Source of the DNA: Rickettsia sp. Oklahoma-10
GTDB taxonomy: Bacteria > Pseudomonadota > Alphaproteobacteria > Rickettsiales > Rickettsiaceae
NCBI RefSeq assembly: GCF_039954865.1
Contig: NZ_CP157197.1
Span: 451,501 to 515,500 of the forward strand
Reading direction: 5' to 3'
Length of the DNA: 64,000 nucleotides
Shown here: in pieces, positions 19,327 through 28,995 of the stretch
Layout of the letters: the number at the start of each line of letters is the position of its first letter
How positions within the stretch are numbered: the stretch's first letter is position 1
Notes under the pieces: model-generated
What the model was told of the DNA's origin: nothing
Database searches by the model: none
Seen by the model: only the letters and a program-made list of their open reading frames with translations
Made by a program: the position numbers and the translations under genes

Positions 19327-19360
19327 TATAAAAGGTGGAAGTTGTATTTCACCTTTTATA
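19327..19360 (+). terminator. Stem-loop between trmD and rplS
   Basis: TATAAAAGGTG (19327-19337) pairs perfectly with CACCTTTTATA (19350-19360) around a 12-base loop. It lies 73 bases before rplS, so it could be a weak terminator of trmD or a leader structure of rplS. The downstream sequence is only moderately T-rich. A similar but imperfect hairpin lies before rplJ (about 43716-43749). Confidence 0.45.
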
Positions 19361-19433
19361 TTCAATATTTTAACCGAATAGTGGGTTATGCAATAATGTG
19401 CTATTTGCATCATATAGATTAAGGAGTTAAAAA

Positions 19434-19850
19434 ATGAATATTATTGATAGTTTTGAACAAGAAAGTATTTCAAAACTTACGGCAAATAAAAAGATTCCTT
19501 ATTTTGAAGCCGGCGATACAGTTAAGGTGACTGTTAAAATTATTGATAGATCAATTGAGAAAGACGGTAAGGAAAAACTAACGGAAAGATTCCAAGCTTA
19601 TGAAGGTGTAGTGATTGCCAAAAGAAATCGTGGTATTACTTCTTCTTTTTTAGTGCGTAAAATTAGCCATGGAGAAGGTGTTGAAAGACGTTTTATGACT
19701 TACTCGCCGATAGTACATTCTATTGATGTAGTAAAGTACGGGGTGGTTCGTCGTGCTAAACTTTATTATTTAAGAAATAGAAGTGGTAAGTCAGCTAGAA
19801 TTAAAGAGAGATATATCCCCATTGCTAAAACTAGGGCAGCAAAAGCGTAA
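19434..19850 (+). CDS. rplS: Large ribosomal subunit protein bL19
   Basis: L19 sits at the interface of the 50S and 30S subunits and helps form the intersubunit bridges. The 138-residue protein carries the family signatures [48 protein letters not shown] and [20 protein letters not shown] good AAGGAG-type ribosome binding site precedes the ATG by a few bases. It follows trmD in the conserved order. Confidence 0.97.
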   Translation: MNIIDSFEQESISKLTANKKIPYFEAGDTVKVTVKIIDRSIEKDGKEKLTERFQAYEGVVIAKRNRGITSSFLVRKISHGEGVERRFMTYSPIVHSIDVVKYGVVRRAKLYYLRNRSGKSARIKERYIPIAKTRAAKA

Positions 19851-19906
19851 GTATTAGCTGTGTCAGCCCTAGTTAAATTGATTGGTCTTACGTGGTTTAG
19901 TTTTTT

Positions 19907-20057
19907 CATCATTACGAGTGACTGCAAAGCATTATTGTATAGTTTAGAAAAGGCACTCGGTGTTGTATCATCACTTAACCGCGGTATCTGAAAAAATATA
20001 CAAACTATATGTCTTAAGTTATTTTGCTTGATTTTCGCACATTCGTGGAGATGACAT
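19907..20057. repeat. Degenerate palindromic element, 'cattacgagtgactg' type
   Basis: The left end reads CATCATTACGAGTGACTGCA and the right end CACATTCGTGGAGATGACAT. These resemble the 'gtcattgcgagcgac ... cgcggagatgacat' ends of a Rickettsia repeat family different from the 'cttgaccac' elements. The interval lies between the convergent rplS and GapR-like genes. Boundaries are approximate. Confidence 0.45.
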
Positions 20058-20103
20058 CTTAACTGTTTGTACAATACATGGTCAAGCTACAATATCAAAA
20101 AAT

Positions 20104-20340
20104 TCAAATTCCTAAAGTATCTCTATAAAGCTCAAGCATAGCGTCTTGTTCGGCAAGTTTATCTTTATCTAATTTCTTTAGTTTCAATATAGATTTCATA
20201 GCTTTAACGTCAAATCCATGCGCAGAAGCATCTTGAAAAATATCTTTTATTTCCTCTGATAAATCAGCTTTTTCTTGTTCTAATCTTTCTATTTTGCTTA
20301 TATATTGCTCTAATTGTTCTTTTACTACTACTTCTGACAT
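20104..20340 (-). CDS. DUF2312 / GapR-family small DNA-binding protein
   Basis: This 78-residue protein is a coiled coil (LEQYISKIERLEQEKADLSE) followed by the conserved block HGFDVKAMKSILKLKK, the hallmark of DUF2312. The Caulobacter member GapR is a nucleoid-associated protein that prefers AT-rich, overtwisted DNA ahead of replication and transcription forks. That role is known for the family; it is inferred here. The gene is divergent from secF with a 74-base AT-rich gap that must hold both promoters. Confidence 0.88.
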   Translation of the reverse strand: MSEVVVKEQLEQYISKIERLEQEKADLSEEIKDIFQDASAHGFDVKAMKSILKLKKLDKDKLAEQDAMLELYRDTLGI

Positions 20341-20414
20341 AAAAAAATCATTTAACCTTTTTAAATTTACTATATAATATAAATATCACTTTTATTCAAT
20401 ACAATATAATAATA

Positions 20415-21332
20415 ATGCAATTTTATCCTTTAAAGCTTTTACCGAATAAAATCGATTTTGATTTTATGAATTGTAAAAAAGTCAGTTACACTTTTTCAAT
20501 TATTTTATCACTTATCAGCTTTATTTGGATTGGTATATATAAATTTAATTTCGGTATTGATTTTGCCGGTGGTATAGTTATTGAAGTAAGGCTGGATCAA
20601 ACTCCTGATTTGCCAAAAATGCGTCAAGTTCTAGGCGATCTTGGAATAGGTGAGGTGGTCTTACAAAATTTCGGTACTGAGCATGATTTATCAATTAGAT
20701 TTGGTAGTAGTGCATCAAATCTTATGAAAAATATTGAGCTAATTAAAGCATCTTTGCAGAATAATTTTCCGTATAAGTTTGAATATCGTAAGATAGATTT
20801 TGTCGGTCCGCAGGTTGGTAAGCAGTTAATAGAAGCAGGGGCTATGGCAATGCTATTCTCTTTCTTAGCAATTATGGTTTATATTTGGGTACGGTTTGAA
20901 TGGTATTTTGGTCTTGGTATACTTATTGCTTTAGTGCATGACGTAATAATTGCTCTTGGTTTTATGAGTATGACAAAGCTTGATTTTAACTTAAGTACTA
21001 TTGCTGCAGTGTTAACTATTATAGGTTATTCCGTTAATGATTCGGTAGTAATATATGATAGGATTAGAGAGAATTTACGTAAATACCATAAAAAAAATAT
21101 CACGGAAATTATTAATTTAAGTATTAACGAGACTTTATCGAGAACTATTTTAACGGTAATTACTACGCTACTTGCCAATTTAGCTCTTATTCTTTTTGGT
21201 GGGGAGGCGATTCATAGTTTTAGTGTACTTGTATTTTTTGGGATAATAGCCGGTACTTATTCATCAATTTTTATCTCTGCTCCGATACTTACAGTATTTG
21301 CTAATAAGAAGAAGTTTAATAATAAGAGGTAA
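20415..21332 (+). CDS. secF: Protein translocase subunit SecF
   Basis: SecF pairs with SecD in the inner membrane and uses the proton gradient to help pull preproteins through SecYEG. The 305-residue protein shows an N-terminal membrane helix, the periplasmic signature [15 protein letters not shown], and five further helices. The RND-type motif [19 protein letters not shown] is at about residues 206-224. secD is not adjacent in this window, unlike the usual secDF order; it must lie elsewhere. The start ATG is close behind the divergent promoter region. Confidence 0.96.
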   Translation: MQFYPLKLLPNKIDFDFMNCKKVSYTFSIILSLISFIWIGIYKFNFGIDFAGGIVIEVRLDQTPDLPKMRQVLGDLGIGEVVLQNFGTEHDLSIRFGSSASNLMKNIELIKASLQNNFPYKFEYRKIDFVGPQVGKQLIEAGAMAMLFSFLAIMVYIWVRFEWYFGLGILIALVHDVIIALGFMSMTKLDFNLSTIAAVLTIIGYSVNDSVVIYDRIRENLRKYHKKNITEIINLSINETLSRTILTVITTLLANLALILFGGEAIHSFSVLVFFGIIAGTYSSIFISAPILTVFANKKKFNNKR

Positions 21333-21349
21333 TGAATACTTTTATTCAT

Positions 21350-21424
21350 TATTATCTTGCAACTTGATCGCAGGATCCAGTTTTTTTAATTTTTCTGGAT
21401 ACCACAAACCACGTTATGACAATA
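21350..21424. repeat. Short Rickettsia palindromic element between secF and nuoF
   Basis: The arm ATTATCTTGCAACTTGATCG with following CAGGATCCAG matches in inverse CTGGATACCACAAACCACGTTATGACAA. The central spacer is very short, so this is a shrunken copy of the 'cttgatc..aggatccag' RPE also seen at 35146-35238 and 49746-49847. Confidence 0.65.
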
Positions 21425-21443
21425 ATTAAAACGAGAACTATTT

Positions 21444-22706
21444 ATGTTAAAAGAAGAAGATAAAATTTTTATTAATCTACATGGTCAGCAAAGCCATGAT
21501 TTAAAATCTAGTAAGAAACGTGGTGATTGGGCTAATACTAAAGCTTTGCTTGATAAAGGTAGAGACTTCATTATTGAAGAGGTCAAGAAATCAGGGCTTA
21601 GAGGGCGAGGTGGTGCAGGCTTTTCTACAGGTATGAAATGGTCTTTTATGCCCAAAAATTCGGAGGAACCTTGCTATTTAGTAGTAAATGCAGATGAGTC
21701 TGAGCCTGGTACATGCAAAGATCGGGATATATTAAGGTGTGAGCCGCATAAATTAATAGAAGGTTGTTTGCTTGCAAGTTTTGCTATAGGAGCAAATAAT
21801 TGTTATATCTACATTAGAGGTGAATTTTATAATGAAGCTTCTAATATTCAGCATGCATTAGATGAAGCTTATAAAGAAGGATTAATAGGAAAGAATGCTT
21901 GCGGTTCAGGATTTGATTGTAATATTTATTTACACCGTGGAGCAGGGGCTTATATTTGCGGTGAAGAAACAGCACTGCTTGAAAGCTTAGAGGGTAAAAA
22001 AGGCATGCCACGGCTGAAGCCGCCTTTTCCTGCTGGCTTTGGGTTATATGGCTGTCCAACTACTATAAATAATGTTGAGTCTATCGCAGTAGTGCCGACC
22101 ATTTTAAGACGTGGAGCTAATTGGTTTGCGTCCATTGGTAAGCCTAACAATACGGGAACTAAGGTTTTCTGCATATCAGGTCATGTTAACAAGCCTTGCA
22201 ATGTTGAAGAAGTAATGGGGATTCCGTTAAAAGAATTGATTGAGAAATATGCTGGTGGTGTGCGAGGTGGTTGGGATAATCTTAAAGCCATAATTCCAGG
22301 CGGTTCTTCCGTTCCATTAATTCCGAAATATATCTGTGAAACTGTTGATATGGATTTTGATAGTTTGAGAGTTGCGGGTTCCGGACTCGGTACAGGCGGT
22401 ATTATAGTGATGGATAAATCTACTGACATTATTTATGCAATAGCTAGGCTTAGTAAGTTTTATATGCATGAATCATGTGGGCAGTGTACTCCTTGTCGTG
22501 AGGGTACAGGTTGGATGTGGCGGGTTATGATGCGGTTAGTTAAAGGTAATGCCAAAAAATCTGAGATAGACGAACTTCTTAATGTTACAACAGAAATAGA
22601 GGGGCATACTATTTGTGCTTTAGGTGATGCGGCAGCTTGGCCGATTCAAGGACTGGTACGCCATTTTAGAGATGAGATTGAAGAGAGGATATTATCAATC
22701 GCGTAG
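21444..22706 (+). CDS. nuoF: NADH-quinone oxidoreductase subunit F
   Basis: NuoF is the NADH- and FMN-binding subunit of respiratory complex I and carries the N3 iron-sulfur cluster. The 420-residue sequence has the nucleotide-binding motif [15 protein letters not shown] near residue 54, the FMN-site block [13 protein letters not shown], and [14 protein letters not shown]. The cluster ligands are in [12 protein letters not shown] plus a later Cys in [13 protein letters not shown]. Other nuo genes are not adjacent, matching the scattered nuo genes known in Rickettsia. Confidence 0.97.
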   Translation: MLKEEDKIFINLHGQQSHDLKSSKKRGDWANTKALLDKGRDFIIEEVKKSGLRGRGGAGFSTGMKWSFMPKNSEEPCYLVVNADESEPGTCKDRDILRCEPHKLIEGCLLASFAIGANNCYIYIRGEFYNEASNIQHALDEAYKEGLIGKNACGSGFDCNIYLHRGAGAYICGEETALLESLEGKKGMPRLKPPFPAGFGLYGCPTTINNVESIAVVPTILRRGANWFASIGKPNNTGTKVFCISGHVNKPCNVEEVMGIPLKELIEKYAGGVRGGWDNLKAIIPGGSSVPLIPKYICETVDMDFDSLRVAGSGLGTGGIIVMDKSTDIIYAIARLSKFYMHESCGQCTPCREGTGWMWRVMMRLVKGNAKKSEIDELLNVTTEIEGHTICALGDAAAWPIQGLVRHFRDEIEERILSIA

Positions 22707-22735
22707 ATTGATTTAGCTTGTTGTATGGGTTAGCC

Positions 22736-22850
22736 TATGTCATTTCAGCAACGGAAAAATAACCTCAATATTAATATGATAAATAAACATATCAAAAAAC
22801 AAGTTCTTTAATATGTTTTACTGGATTCCCGCTTACACAGGCATGACATA
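22736..22850. repeat. Palindromic element between nuoF and lepB
   Basis: The left end TATGTCATTTCAGCAACGGA and right end ACTGGATTCCCGCTTACACA followed by GGCATGACATA are imperfect inverted repeats. The right half is nearly identical in layout to the sequence at about 54235-54273, showing dispersal. Confidence 0.6.
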
Positions 22851-22896
22851 GTTAAGAGCCATGTAACAAATCTTAATGATCAATAATTAAGAGATT

Positions 22897-23694
22897 ATGC
22901 AAATAGATACAAAAACAAAAACTCATAAAACAACTGCTCAAGAATGGAAATCTTTTGCTTTTGTAGTATGTATTGCTTTACTGATTAGAATCCTTATTAT
23001 GGAGCCGTTTACCGTTCCAACAGGTTCTATGAAAGCAACCATACTTGAGAATGATTATATATTTTCTACTAAATATAGTTATGGTTATAGTAATTATTCT
23101 TTATCTTTCTTTGATTTTATTCCTCTTTTTAAAGGGCGAATATTTGCTCATGAACCGGAGCGTGGCGATATTATAGTTTTTCGTCCACCTAATGATATGA
23201 GTGTTAGATATATAAAACGCTTAATAGGGTTACCTGGTGATAAAATTCAATTGATCGATGATGTGATATATATTAACGATAAAAAAATAGAACGCACGGA
23301 AGTTGGAACTTATATAAGTGAAGAAGGAAGAAAATATTTGAAATTTAAAGAAACATTGCCAAATGGTAGGGTATATTTTTCATATAAGCTTGCTCCTGTT
23401 TTTGGTGTTATATCTGATGATAGGTACGCTAATACAGATGTTTTTTATGTGCCAGAGGGAAAATATTTCTTTTTAGGCGATAATAGAGATCAATCAAATG
23501 ATAGTAGAGTAAATCTTGGATTTGTACCGTTTGAAAATTTTATTGCTAAGGCACAATTTATTTGGTTCTCAACAAAAATAACTTTGTGGGATAATGATAT
23601 AGGAGTTATTAATTTAATATTAAAGTTAAAACCATGGATTGAATCTATTAGATTAAATAGAATTTTTAGAAATCTTTATAATATGGATGAATAA
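22897..23694 (+). CDS. lepB: Signal peptidase I
   Basis: LepB removes signal peptides from exported proteins at the outer face of the inner membrane. The 265-residue protein has one N-terminal membrane helix (about residues 18-34). The catalytic serine is in PTGSMKAT (Ser44) and the general-base lysine in [12 protein letters not shown] (Lys107); the closing motif [11 protein letters not shown] is present. Its stop overlaps the rnc start by one base (TAATG), and lepB-rnc-era forms one operon, a common bacterial arrangement. It is the likely processing enzyme for the signal-peptide proteins in this window. Confidence 0.97.
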   Translation: MQIDTKTKTHKTTAQEWKSFAFVVCIALLIRILIMEPFTVPTGSMKATILENDYIFSTKYSYGYSNYSLSFFDFIPLFKGRIFAHEPERGDIIVFRPPNDMSVRYIKRLIGLPGDKIQLIDDVIYINDKKIERTEVGTYISEEGRKYLKFKETLPNGRVYFSYKLAPVFGVISDDRYANTDVFYVPEGKYFFLGDNRDQSNDSRVNLGFVPFENFIAKAQFIWFSTKITLWDNDIGVINLILKLKPWIESIRLNRIFRNLYNMDE

Positions 23695-24377
23695 TGTCGT
23701 CATTTAACGAATTAGAAAAATTACTAGGCTATAGTTTCAAAAATACAAAGCTTTTAATAGAGGCGTTAAGTCATCCGTCTTTAAGGCAGCATCACGAGTA
23801 CAAGGATGATAAAGATTATGAACGGTTGGAGTTTTTAGGTGATGCCGTATTAAATTTAGTAATCACAGAAATTTTATTTAGTAATTTTGCAAGTTATAAT
23901 GAAGGGAATTTAGCTAAAATTAGATCATATTTGGTTTGCAAAGCAACAATATGTATGGTTGGTGCTAAGCTTGCTTTAAAAGATTATATAATTATGACTC
24001 ATGGTGAAGAAGTAGCAGGGGGGCGTGATAACCCTAATAATATAGCAAATGCTACGGAAGCTTTGATTGCAGCTATATATCTTGATAGCAATATTAAGAC
24101 AACCCATAATGTTATTGGGAAATTATGGGCAGAATTTATAAAAGTTCAGAATTTAATAGATTATGACCCAAAAACTGCTCTACAAGAATGGGCTCAAGCT
24201 AGTGATCGTTACCTACCTATATACCGTTTAATCAAAAGAGAAGGAGCTGCTCATTCATCGATTTTTACGGTTCTTGTGAAAGTAAAAGATTATGAACAAG
24301 TCGGTATAGGTTACTCGATAAAAGAAGCAGAGAAAAATGCAGCAAGAAGCTTATTACATAGGCTTAAAAATGATTAA
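23694..24377 (+). CDS. rnc: Ribonuclease III
   Basis: RNase III cuts double-stranded RNA, including the rRNA precursor and structured mRNAs. The signature [13 protein letters not shown] (about residues 44-56) holds catalytic acidic residues, and a second catalytic Glu lies in [13 protein letters not shown]. The C-terminal double-stranded RNA-binding domain begins near [11 protein letters not shown] and ends with [14 protein letters not shown]. The length of 227 residues is normal. It overlaps both lepB and era by a few bases. Confidence 0.97.
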   Translation: MSSFNELEKLLGYSFKNTKLLIEALSHPSLRQHHEYKDDKDYERLEFLGDAVLNLVITEILFSNFASYNEGNLAKIRSYLVCKATICMVGAKLALKDYIIMTHGEEVAGGRDNPNNIANATEALIAAIYLDSNIKTTHNVIGKLWAEFIKVQNLIDYDPKTALQEWAQASDRYLPIYRLIKREGAAHSSIFTVLVKVKDYEQVGIGYSIKEAEKNAARSLLHRLKND

Positions 24378-25257
24378 ACAAATTCAGAAAACAGTTTCAG
24401 TGTGTATCATCGGCAGACCAAATAGTGGTAAATCAACTTTATTAAACAGAATAGTTGGTGAGAAGCTTTCTATAGTTACGCCCAAAGTCCAAACAACTAG
24501 GTCAATTATTACTGGCATTATTACCTTAAAAGATACGCAGGTAATTTTATATGACACGCCTGGTATATTTGAGCCGAAAGGGACACTTGAGAAAGTGATG
24601 GTTAGATGTGCATGGTCAAGTTTACATAATGCAGATTTGGTTATGTTGATTATCGATAGTTTAAAACCGTTTGATGATGTAACGTATAATATTTTAGATA
24701 AGCTTCGCTCACTTAATATTGTACCAGTATTTTTATTGAATAAAATAGATATCAAATCAAAATATCTCAATAACATTAAAGTTTTTTTAATGGAAAATCA
24801 TACTGATAGTTTGCTTTTTCCTATTTCTGCTTTATCAGGCAAAAATATTGATAGATTGCTTGGATATATAACAAGTAAAGCAAAAATTGCTCCTTGGCTT
24901 TATGCGGAAGATTACATAACGGATTTACCGATGCGTTTTATTGCAGCAGAAATTACAAGAGAGCAGTTATTTTTAAATTTGCAGCAAGAACTTCCGTATA
25001 AACTAACAGTGCAAACCGAAAAATGGACAGAGCTTAAAGACAAGTCTGTAAAAATTAATCAAGTTATAGTAGTTTCAAGAGAAAGCTATAAAACTATAAT
25101 CCTTGGTAAACATGGCTCTAGAATCAAAGATATTGGGGCAAAATCCCGTATGCAAATGGAGCAGTTTTTTGGATGCTCCTTTCATTTATTTTTATTTGTT
25201 AAGGTGCGTGAGCTGTGGGAGAATAATCAAGAATTTTATCAGTATATGAAGATATGA
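24370..25257 (+). CDS. era: GTPase Era
   Basis: Era is a GTPase that binds the 3' end of 16S rRNA and assists 30S assembly. I choose the ATG at 24370 (295 residues, [20 protein letters not shown]), which overlaps rnc by eight bases; the upstream in-frame ATG at 24337 adds 11 residues that are just rnc sequence read in another frame. G motifs visible: GRPNSGKST (G1), DTPG (G3), NKID (G4) and SALSG (G5). The C-terminal KH RNA-binding domain holds [17 protein letters not shown]. Confidence 0.97.
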   Translation: MIKQIQKTVSVCIIGRPNSGKSTLLNRIVGEKLSIVTPKVQTTRSIITGIITLKDTQVILYDTPGIFEPKGTLEKVMVRCAWSSLHNADLVMLIIDSLKPFDDVTYNILDKLRSLNIVPVFLLNKIDIKSKYLNNIKVFLMENHTDSLLFPISALSGKNIDRLLGYITSKAKIAPWLYAEDYITDLPMRFIAAEITREQLFLNLQQELPYKLTVQTEKWTELKDKSVKINQVIVVSRESYKTIILGKHGSRIKDIGAKSRMQMEQFFGCSFHLFLFVKVRELWENNQEFYQYMKI

Positions 25258-25304
25258 AAGTATATCATTTCTACAAAAGCAGGAATCTTAGTAAAAATGA
25301 ATTA

Positions 25305-25413
25305 TTGTTACCCCATGGCTTGACCACAAGGTCCATAAAAAAAGACTGGATGCTGTGTTCAAGTCACAGAATGACACTGGCAAAACTGGATTCTTGCTTT
25401 CGCAGGAATAACA
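25305..25413. repeat. Two abutting palindromic elements between era and ruvC
   Basis: The first unit (about 25305-25377) has arms CCCCATGGCTTGACCACAAG and GCTGTGTTCAAGTCACAGAA followed by TGACAC. The second (about 25385-25413) is the hairpin TGGATTCTTGCTTTCGCAGG followed by AATAACAT. It translates into short open frames on both strands that I treat as fortuitous. A similar pair of units sits inside the ELM1-family gene at 27376-27508. Confidence 0.65.
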
Positions 25414-25452
25414 TCGGAATCGTGCATAAGCATAAAAAATAAAATACTCACT

Positions 25453-25935
25453 ATGATAGTAATTGGTATTGATCCAGCACTTGTGAGTCTTGGATGGGCA
25501 TTAGTTGCAAGGCAGTCGACAGCATTGAAATATTTAGCCAGCGGTACGATAAAGACAAATAGCAAAGATGCAATTTATTATAGGCTTGCTTTTATCAATA
25601 GCACGTTAGAAAAAGTAATATTAGAATATCGGCCAAATATGGCAGCGATTGAAGAAACATTTGTTAATACTAATAGCGTGACTTCTTTAAAACTCGGCTA
25701 TGTTAGAGGTGCGATAATGTCGCTGATCGGTAGATATAATTTGGGCTTACAAGAGTTTAAGCCAAATACGGTAAAAAAGACCATAACAGGATATGGTCAT
25801 GCAAAGAAAGAACAAATTTTGCATATGATTAAACTCTTGCTGCCTGGAACTCCCTTAATTACTAACTCTGATGAAGCGGACGCTGTGGCAATCGCTTATA
25901 CTTGCCTAGTTACTACAAATAAGTTATTAAAATGA
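25453..25935 (+). CDS. ruvC: Crossover junction endodeoxyribonuclease RuvC
   Basis: RuvC resolves Holliday junctions together with the RuvAB branch-migration motor. The 160-residue protein has the catalytic acidic residues in context: Asp in IGIDPAL at residue 7, Glu in AAIEETFVN, and the pair in [12 protein letters not shown] near residue 140; HAKKEQI is also conserved. The final four bases overlap the following methyltransferase gene (ATGA). ruvA and ruvB are not adjacent. Confidence 0.96.
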   Translation: MIVIGIDPALVSLGWALVARQSTALKYLASGTIKTNSKDAIYYRLAFINSTLEKVILEYRPNMAAIEETFVNTNSVTSLKLGYVRGAIMSLIGRYNLGLQEFKPNTVKKTITGYGHAKKEQILHMIKLLLPGTPLITNSDEADAVAIAYTCLVTTNKLLK

Positions 25936-26606
25936 ATCCAATAGTAATATTAGTTGCACCACAAATGGGTGAAAATATTGGTGCTACTGCAAGAGCAATA
26001 AAGAATTTCAATTTAAATGAGCTTAGAATCGTAGCACCAAGAGACGGATGGTCAAATGAGCAAGCGCGCAGTAATGCAGTGGGAGCAGTCAATATTATAG
26101 ATAATGCAAAAATTTATGATAGCTTAAAGGATAGTATTAAAGACCTCGAATATTTATACGCTACTACTTGTATTAAAAGGGCTATGAATAAAGATTATGT
26201 ATTTTCACAAAATTTATCTTTAGATTATCCAAATTCTGTAAAAGTTGGGATAATGTTCGGGCGGGAAAATAACGGGCTGAGTAATGAAGAGATTTCAATT
26301 GCCAATAAGATTATCACTATTAATACAACTGAATTTAGCTCGTTAAATATTGCTCAAGCAGTGATTATTATATGTTATGAATTATTTCATAATTCTAAGC
26401 CTAGAGAGAATATAAATAATATTCAAAAATTAGCTACTAAAGAAGAAATAGAGCATTTTTTAACAAATTTATTCGGCAAACTCGATAAAGTTGGATTCTT
26501 CAAAGCTCCCGATAAAAAGTATAATATGCAGCAAAATATCACCAATATATTTACACGTATCAATAACCTCTCTTCTCCTGAAGTTCAACACTACAAGGCA
26601 TTATAA
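25932..26606 (+). CDS. trmJ: SpoU-family (TrmJ-type) RNA methyltransferase
   Basis: TrmH/SpoU-fold enzymes 2'-O-methylate ribose; the TrmJ group acts on position 32 of tRNAs. The N terminus [20 protein letters not shown] carries the conserved Asn-Ile-Gly-Ala-x-Ala-Arg motif 1. Motif 2 is [16 protein letters not shown], and motif 3 [14 protein letters not shown] completes the knot. The length (224 residues) fits TrmJ. It overlaps ruvC by four bases, so they are co-transcribed. The exact target RNA is inferred from family membership. Confidence 0.85.
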   Translation: MNPIVILVAPQMGENIGATARAIKNFNLNELRIVAPRDGWSNEQARSNAVGAVNIIDNAKIYDSLKDSIKDLEYLYATTCIKRAMNKDYVFSQNLSLDYPNSVKVGIMFGRENNGLSNEEISIANKIITINTTEFSSLNIAQAVIIICYELFHNSKPRENINNIQKLATKEEIEHFLTNLFGKLDKVGFFKAPDKKYNMQQNITNIFTRINNLSSPEVQHYKAL

Positions 26607-26671
26607 AGTCTTTGTATACTTAGATCAACTTTAAAAAGAGCAAGGAGTTCATAAGGTGAGGAGTCATTAAT

Positions 26672-26758
26672 ATGTGGCACCACGGTTATTATAGAACAAC
26701 TTGGCCAATTTTTGAAGTTGGTCAAAAGTATATTGCTCGGAGAATATATCATTCTTAA
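26672..26758 (+). CDS. Possible 28-residue small protein
   Basis: An ATG at 26672 opens a 28-codon frame rich in aromatic and histidine residues (MWHHGYYRTTWPIFEVGQ...), ending TAA at 26756-26758. GGTGAGGAG lies about ten bases upstream, a plausible ribosome binding site. It lies between the convergent trmJ-type and ELM1-family genes. I recognise no family. It may equally be a chance frame or the stub of a decayed gene. Confidence 0.2.
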   Translation: MWHHGYYRTTWPIFEVGQKYIARRIYHS

Positions 26759-26768
26759 TGACAGGTAT

Positions 26769-27854
26769 TTATTTTATCAAAGATTTAATGATTTTAGCTA
26801 CTCGATCTGCTTCATTTAAAGGTTTATAATTATATTCTTCTAGAGAAATAACTGACTCATTAAAAATTCTTGCTATTTTCTGCTCTACTAATTGCTTTAT
26901 AAAAATCTTATGTTTTGCGGAATTAAAGTTTGGTGGGCAGAATATATAAAGAGGCTTACCGCTTGAAGCTGCTTCGCTACACATTGAAATCGAATCGGCT
27001 GTAACTATTATGTACTTCGCATTAGCAAGCATAGCAATATAAGGGTTATAGCCTATATCTTTATTCGGGTCATAAATAATTGTGGAAGACGGCATGTTAT
27101 TTTTAATAATGGACTTCACTTCTAAAGGAGTACGTCTACTGAAACTAATGAAAAAAGGTATTTTTTGATTAGTATATATTTTATTTAATAATGAAGAAAA
27201 TAAAATTGCTTCATCTTCATGAAAATTAAATTTTTTATTATTTCCGCCTATTATCACTGTAATAAATTGTTTAAGATCAGGATAATATTTTTGTAGTTCT
27301 AGACTTGCAGCAGCAAACTTATCGGTTACGTTGTTGATAGCTCCATTGATGGGAATTATTTTTTTATATTTGATATTATTCCAGCAAAAGCAGGAATCCA
27401 CTTTGTCATACCATGGCTTGACCAAGGTATCTAGAAAATAATTTATATTATTAATTATTTTAGAATTTTGATTGGATTCCGTTGTTAAGTCGCAGGATGA
27501 AAGATGACAATCGTGATAAGGCAGGATAACGGCATCAAATGTATTATAAGGAAGATTAGGTTGCATTATTTGTATTAACTTGATGTTTTTAAATTTCTTT
27601 TTTAAGTAAAATGCCAGTACTGTAGTTCTCCTTCCAGCGGTAATTATCATGTTAGGCAGGGATTTATTCAAAATATCTTGCAATAGTTCACTTTTTATAT
27701 GAATAGGATAATATTTTAGTAAAAAGTTCGGTAGCTTAGCTAAGCAATTATATTGAAGTTTAATTAAAGTGTAATCTGTAGCTAATTTTTCTGCAAGTGC
27801 AATGGTCTGATGTGTGTTGCCTGTTCTATCATCTGCAAATATGTATATTTTCAT
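26769..27854 (-). CDS. ELM1/DUF1022-family protein with an in-frame palindromic-element insertion
   Basis: This protein belongs to the alphaproteobacterial 'mitochondrial fission ELM1' family (DUF1022), which has a glycosyltransferase-like fold; its bacterial function is unknown to me. Visible signatures are IFADDRTGNTHQT at the start, ITAGRRTTVLAFYL, VIIGGNNKKF, FFISFSRRTPLEV, and YIIVTADSISMCSEAASSGK near residue 285. About 45 residues around residues 120-165 (LSSCDLTTESNQN through VDSCFCWNNIKYKK) are encoded by a palindromic element at 27376-27508 and keep the frame open. It starts at the stop of mrp (one-base overlap), so it is translated from the same transcript. Confidence 0.85.
   Translation of the reverse strand: MKIYIFADDRTGNTHQTIALAEKLATDYTLIKLQYNCLAKLPNFLLKYYPIHIKSELLQDILNKSLPNMIITAGRRTTVLAFYLKKKFKNIKLIQIMQPNLPYNTFDAVILPYHDCHLSSCDLTTESNQNSKIINNINYFLDTLVKPWYDKVDSCFCWNNIKYKKIIPINGAINNVTDKFAAASLELQKYYPDLKQFITVIIGGNNKKFNFHEDEAILFSSLLNKIYTNQKIPFFISFSRRTPLEVKSIIKNNMPSSTIIYDPNKDIGYNPYIAMLANAKYIIVTADSISMCSEAASSGKPLYIFCPPNFNSAKHKIFIKQLVEQKIARIFNESVISLEEYNYKPLNEADRVAKIIKSLIK
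27376..27508. repeat. Rickettsia palindromic element inside the ELM1-family coding sequence
   Basis: Arms TGTCATACCATGGCTTGACC (from about 27404) and GTTGTTAAGTCGCAGGATGA (about 27481-27500) are imperfect inverted repeats. The flanking hairpin CCAGCAAAAGCAGGAATCCA starts near 27381. Same design as the composite at 25305-25413. The insertion length leaves the host reading frame intact. Confidence 0.75.
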
Positions 27855-28957
27855 TATAGATATTTCTCTAAAGGTAGTGTTAATAAGTCTGTTAGGGGTA
27901 GTGATTTATCACAAGCATTAGCTATTTGTGGTGTGATTGGGATTTGAGCAATTAAAGGTATATTATATTTTTGTGATAGATGGTTGCCACTATTATCTTC
28001 AAGCATATAGCTCATATTTTCAATTATTCCAAGTATAGGTAGTCCTAATTTTTGATATAAATCGATAGAACGTATTACATCTATTTCTGATATTTTTTGT
28101 GGAGTAGTGACTATTATTACGCCGTCTAAATGATAATTCTCTAAGATACTTAAATGAATATCACCGGTACCAGGGGGCATATCGATAATTAAATAATCAA
28201 GGTTATCCCATTTTGTTACTGATAATAATTGATAAATAGTCTTACTTGCCATAGGACCACGCCAAATAATAGCTGAATGATCTTTAACAAAAAATCCTAT
28301 AGACATAATTTGAATAATAGATATCTTCCAAAACTTTACTTCTATAGGTAATTTGTGCATTGATCCGGTACTCATATCCTCACATACTTCTTTGTACGCT
28401 GCGGTGGTACGTTCCGTATTTCTTTCAAATTCCTCTCTATAAGTGCATTTGGAAAGATATCTATTTTGTGCCGTTATAGGTATTATTCGACCTTCAATGG
28501 TTTTTGGCACTTCGTTAATGCCAAAGATGTGAGGAATTGACGGACCGTAAATATCAGCATCTACTATCCCGACTCGGTAATTTTCGCAACTTAACTGCTG
28601 AGCAATAAGAGCTGCTATTGTAGATTTGCCAACTCCGCCTTTACCTGACGCTACTAAGATAATTTTTTGTACGTTTTCTACCAAGTGTTTTGGTTTTTGA
28701 GGTTTTTGTTCTAAAGTTTTGTGGTGTGTAAAAACAATTGTTATATTACCTATTCCAGAAATTTCGTTAAGTTTATTAATTGCTTTAAGTCTGATTTCTT
28801 CAGCTTCTAACTTTTCTTTACCTGATATATTTATTGAGAAACCTATATTATTACCCTTAATTACAATATTCGATATAACTTGTTTTAAAAAAGAACCGTC
28901 TTTAAAAGTAATATTCTGAATCTTATCGATAATTTGTCTTTGATGTAAATTCGCCAT
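27854..28957 (-). CDS. mrp: Mrp/ApbC-family Fe-S cluster carrier ATPase with an RPE-1-type insertion
   Basis: Mrp/ApbC proteins are P-loop ATPases that carry and deliver iron-sulfur clusters. An N-terminal DUF59/MIP18-like domain (about residues 1-85) precedes the deviant Walker A VASGKGGVGKSTIAALIA near residue 104. Other motifs are GIVDADIYGPSIPHIFG, YLIIDMPPGTGDIHL and GIIENMS. The cluster-binding CxxC of canonical Mrp is not obvious at the C terminus; this may limit cluster binding. Between ITAQN and IQIMSIGFFV lie about 48 extra residues (core YREEFERNTERTTAAY...STGS) encoded by a palindromic element at 28319-28462. The ELM1-family gene follows with a one-base overlap. Confidence 0.92.
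   Translation of the reverse strand: MANLHQRQIIDKIQNITFKDGSFLKQVISNIVIKGNNIGFSINISGKEKLEAEEIRLKAINKLNEISGIGNITIVFTHHKTLEQKPQKPKHLVENVQKIILVASGKGGVGKSTIAALIAQQLSCENYRVGIVDADIYGPSIPHIFGINEVPKTIEGRIIPITAQNRYLSKCTYREEFERNTERTTAAYKEVCEDMSTGSMHKLPIEVKFWKISIIQIMSIGFFVKDHSAIIWRGPMASKTIYQLLSVTKWDNLDYLIIDMPPGTGDIHLSILENYHLDGVIIVTTPQKISEIDVIRSIDLYQKLGLPILGIIENMSYMLEDNSGNHLSQKYNIPLIAQIPITPQIANACDKSLPLTDLLTLPLEKYL
28319..28462. repeat. RPE-1-type palindromic element inside mrp
   Basis: The ends are inverted repeats: GATATCTTCCAAAACTTTAC on the left and GCATTTGGAAAGATATC on the right. On the minus strand it encodes YREEFERNTERTTAAYKEV and STGSMHKLPIEV, the peptide pattern well known for Rickettsia palindromic element class 1 inside proteins. 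The host frame runs straight through, adding about 48 residues. Confidence 0.9.
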
Positions 28958-28995
28958 AATTAAATTTCCTTTTTAAATCTATTAAAGCTCATAAC

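Noticed and set aside
25254-25565. Short frames on both strands between era and ruvC
   Set aside because: They are translations of the two palindromic elements at 25305-25413 and overlap ruvC; not conserved-looking proteins.
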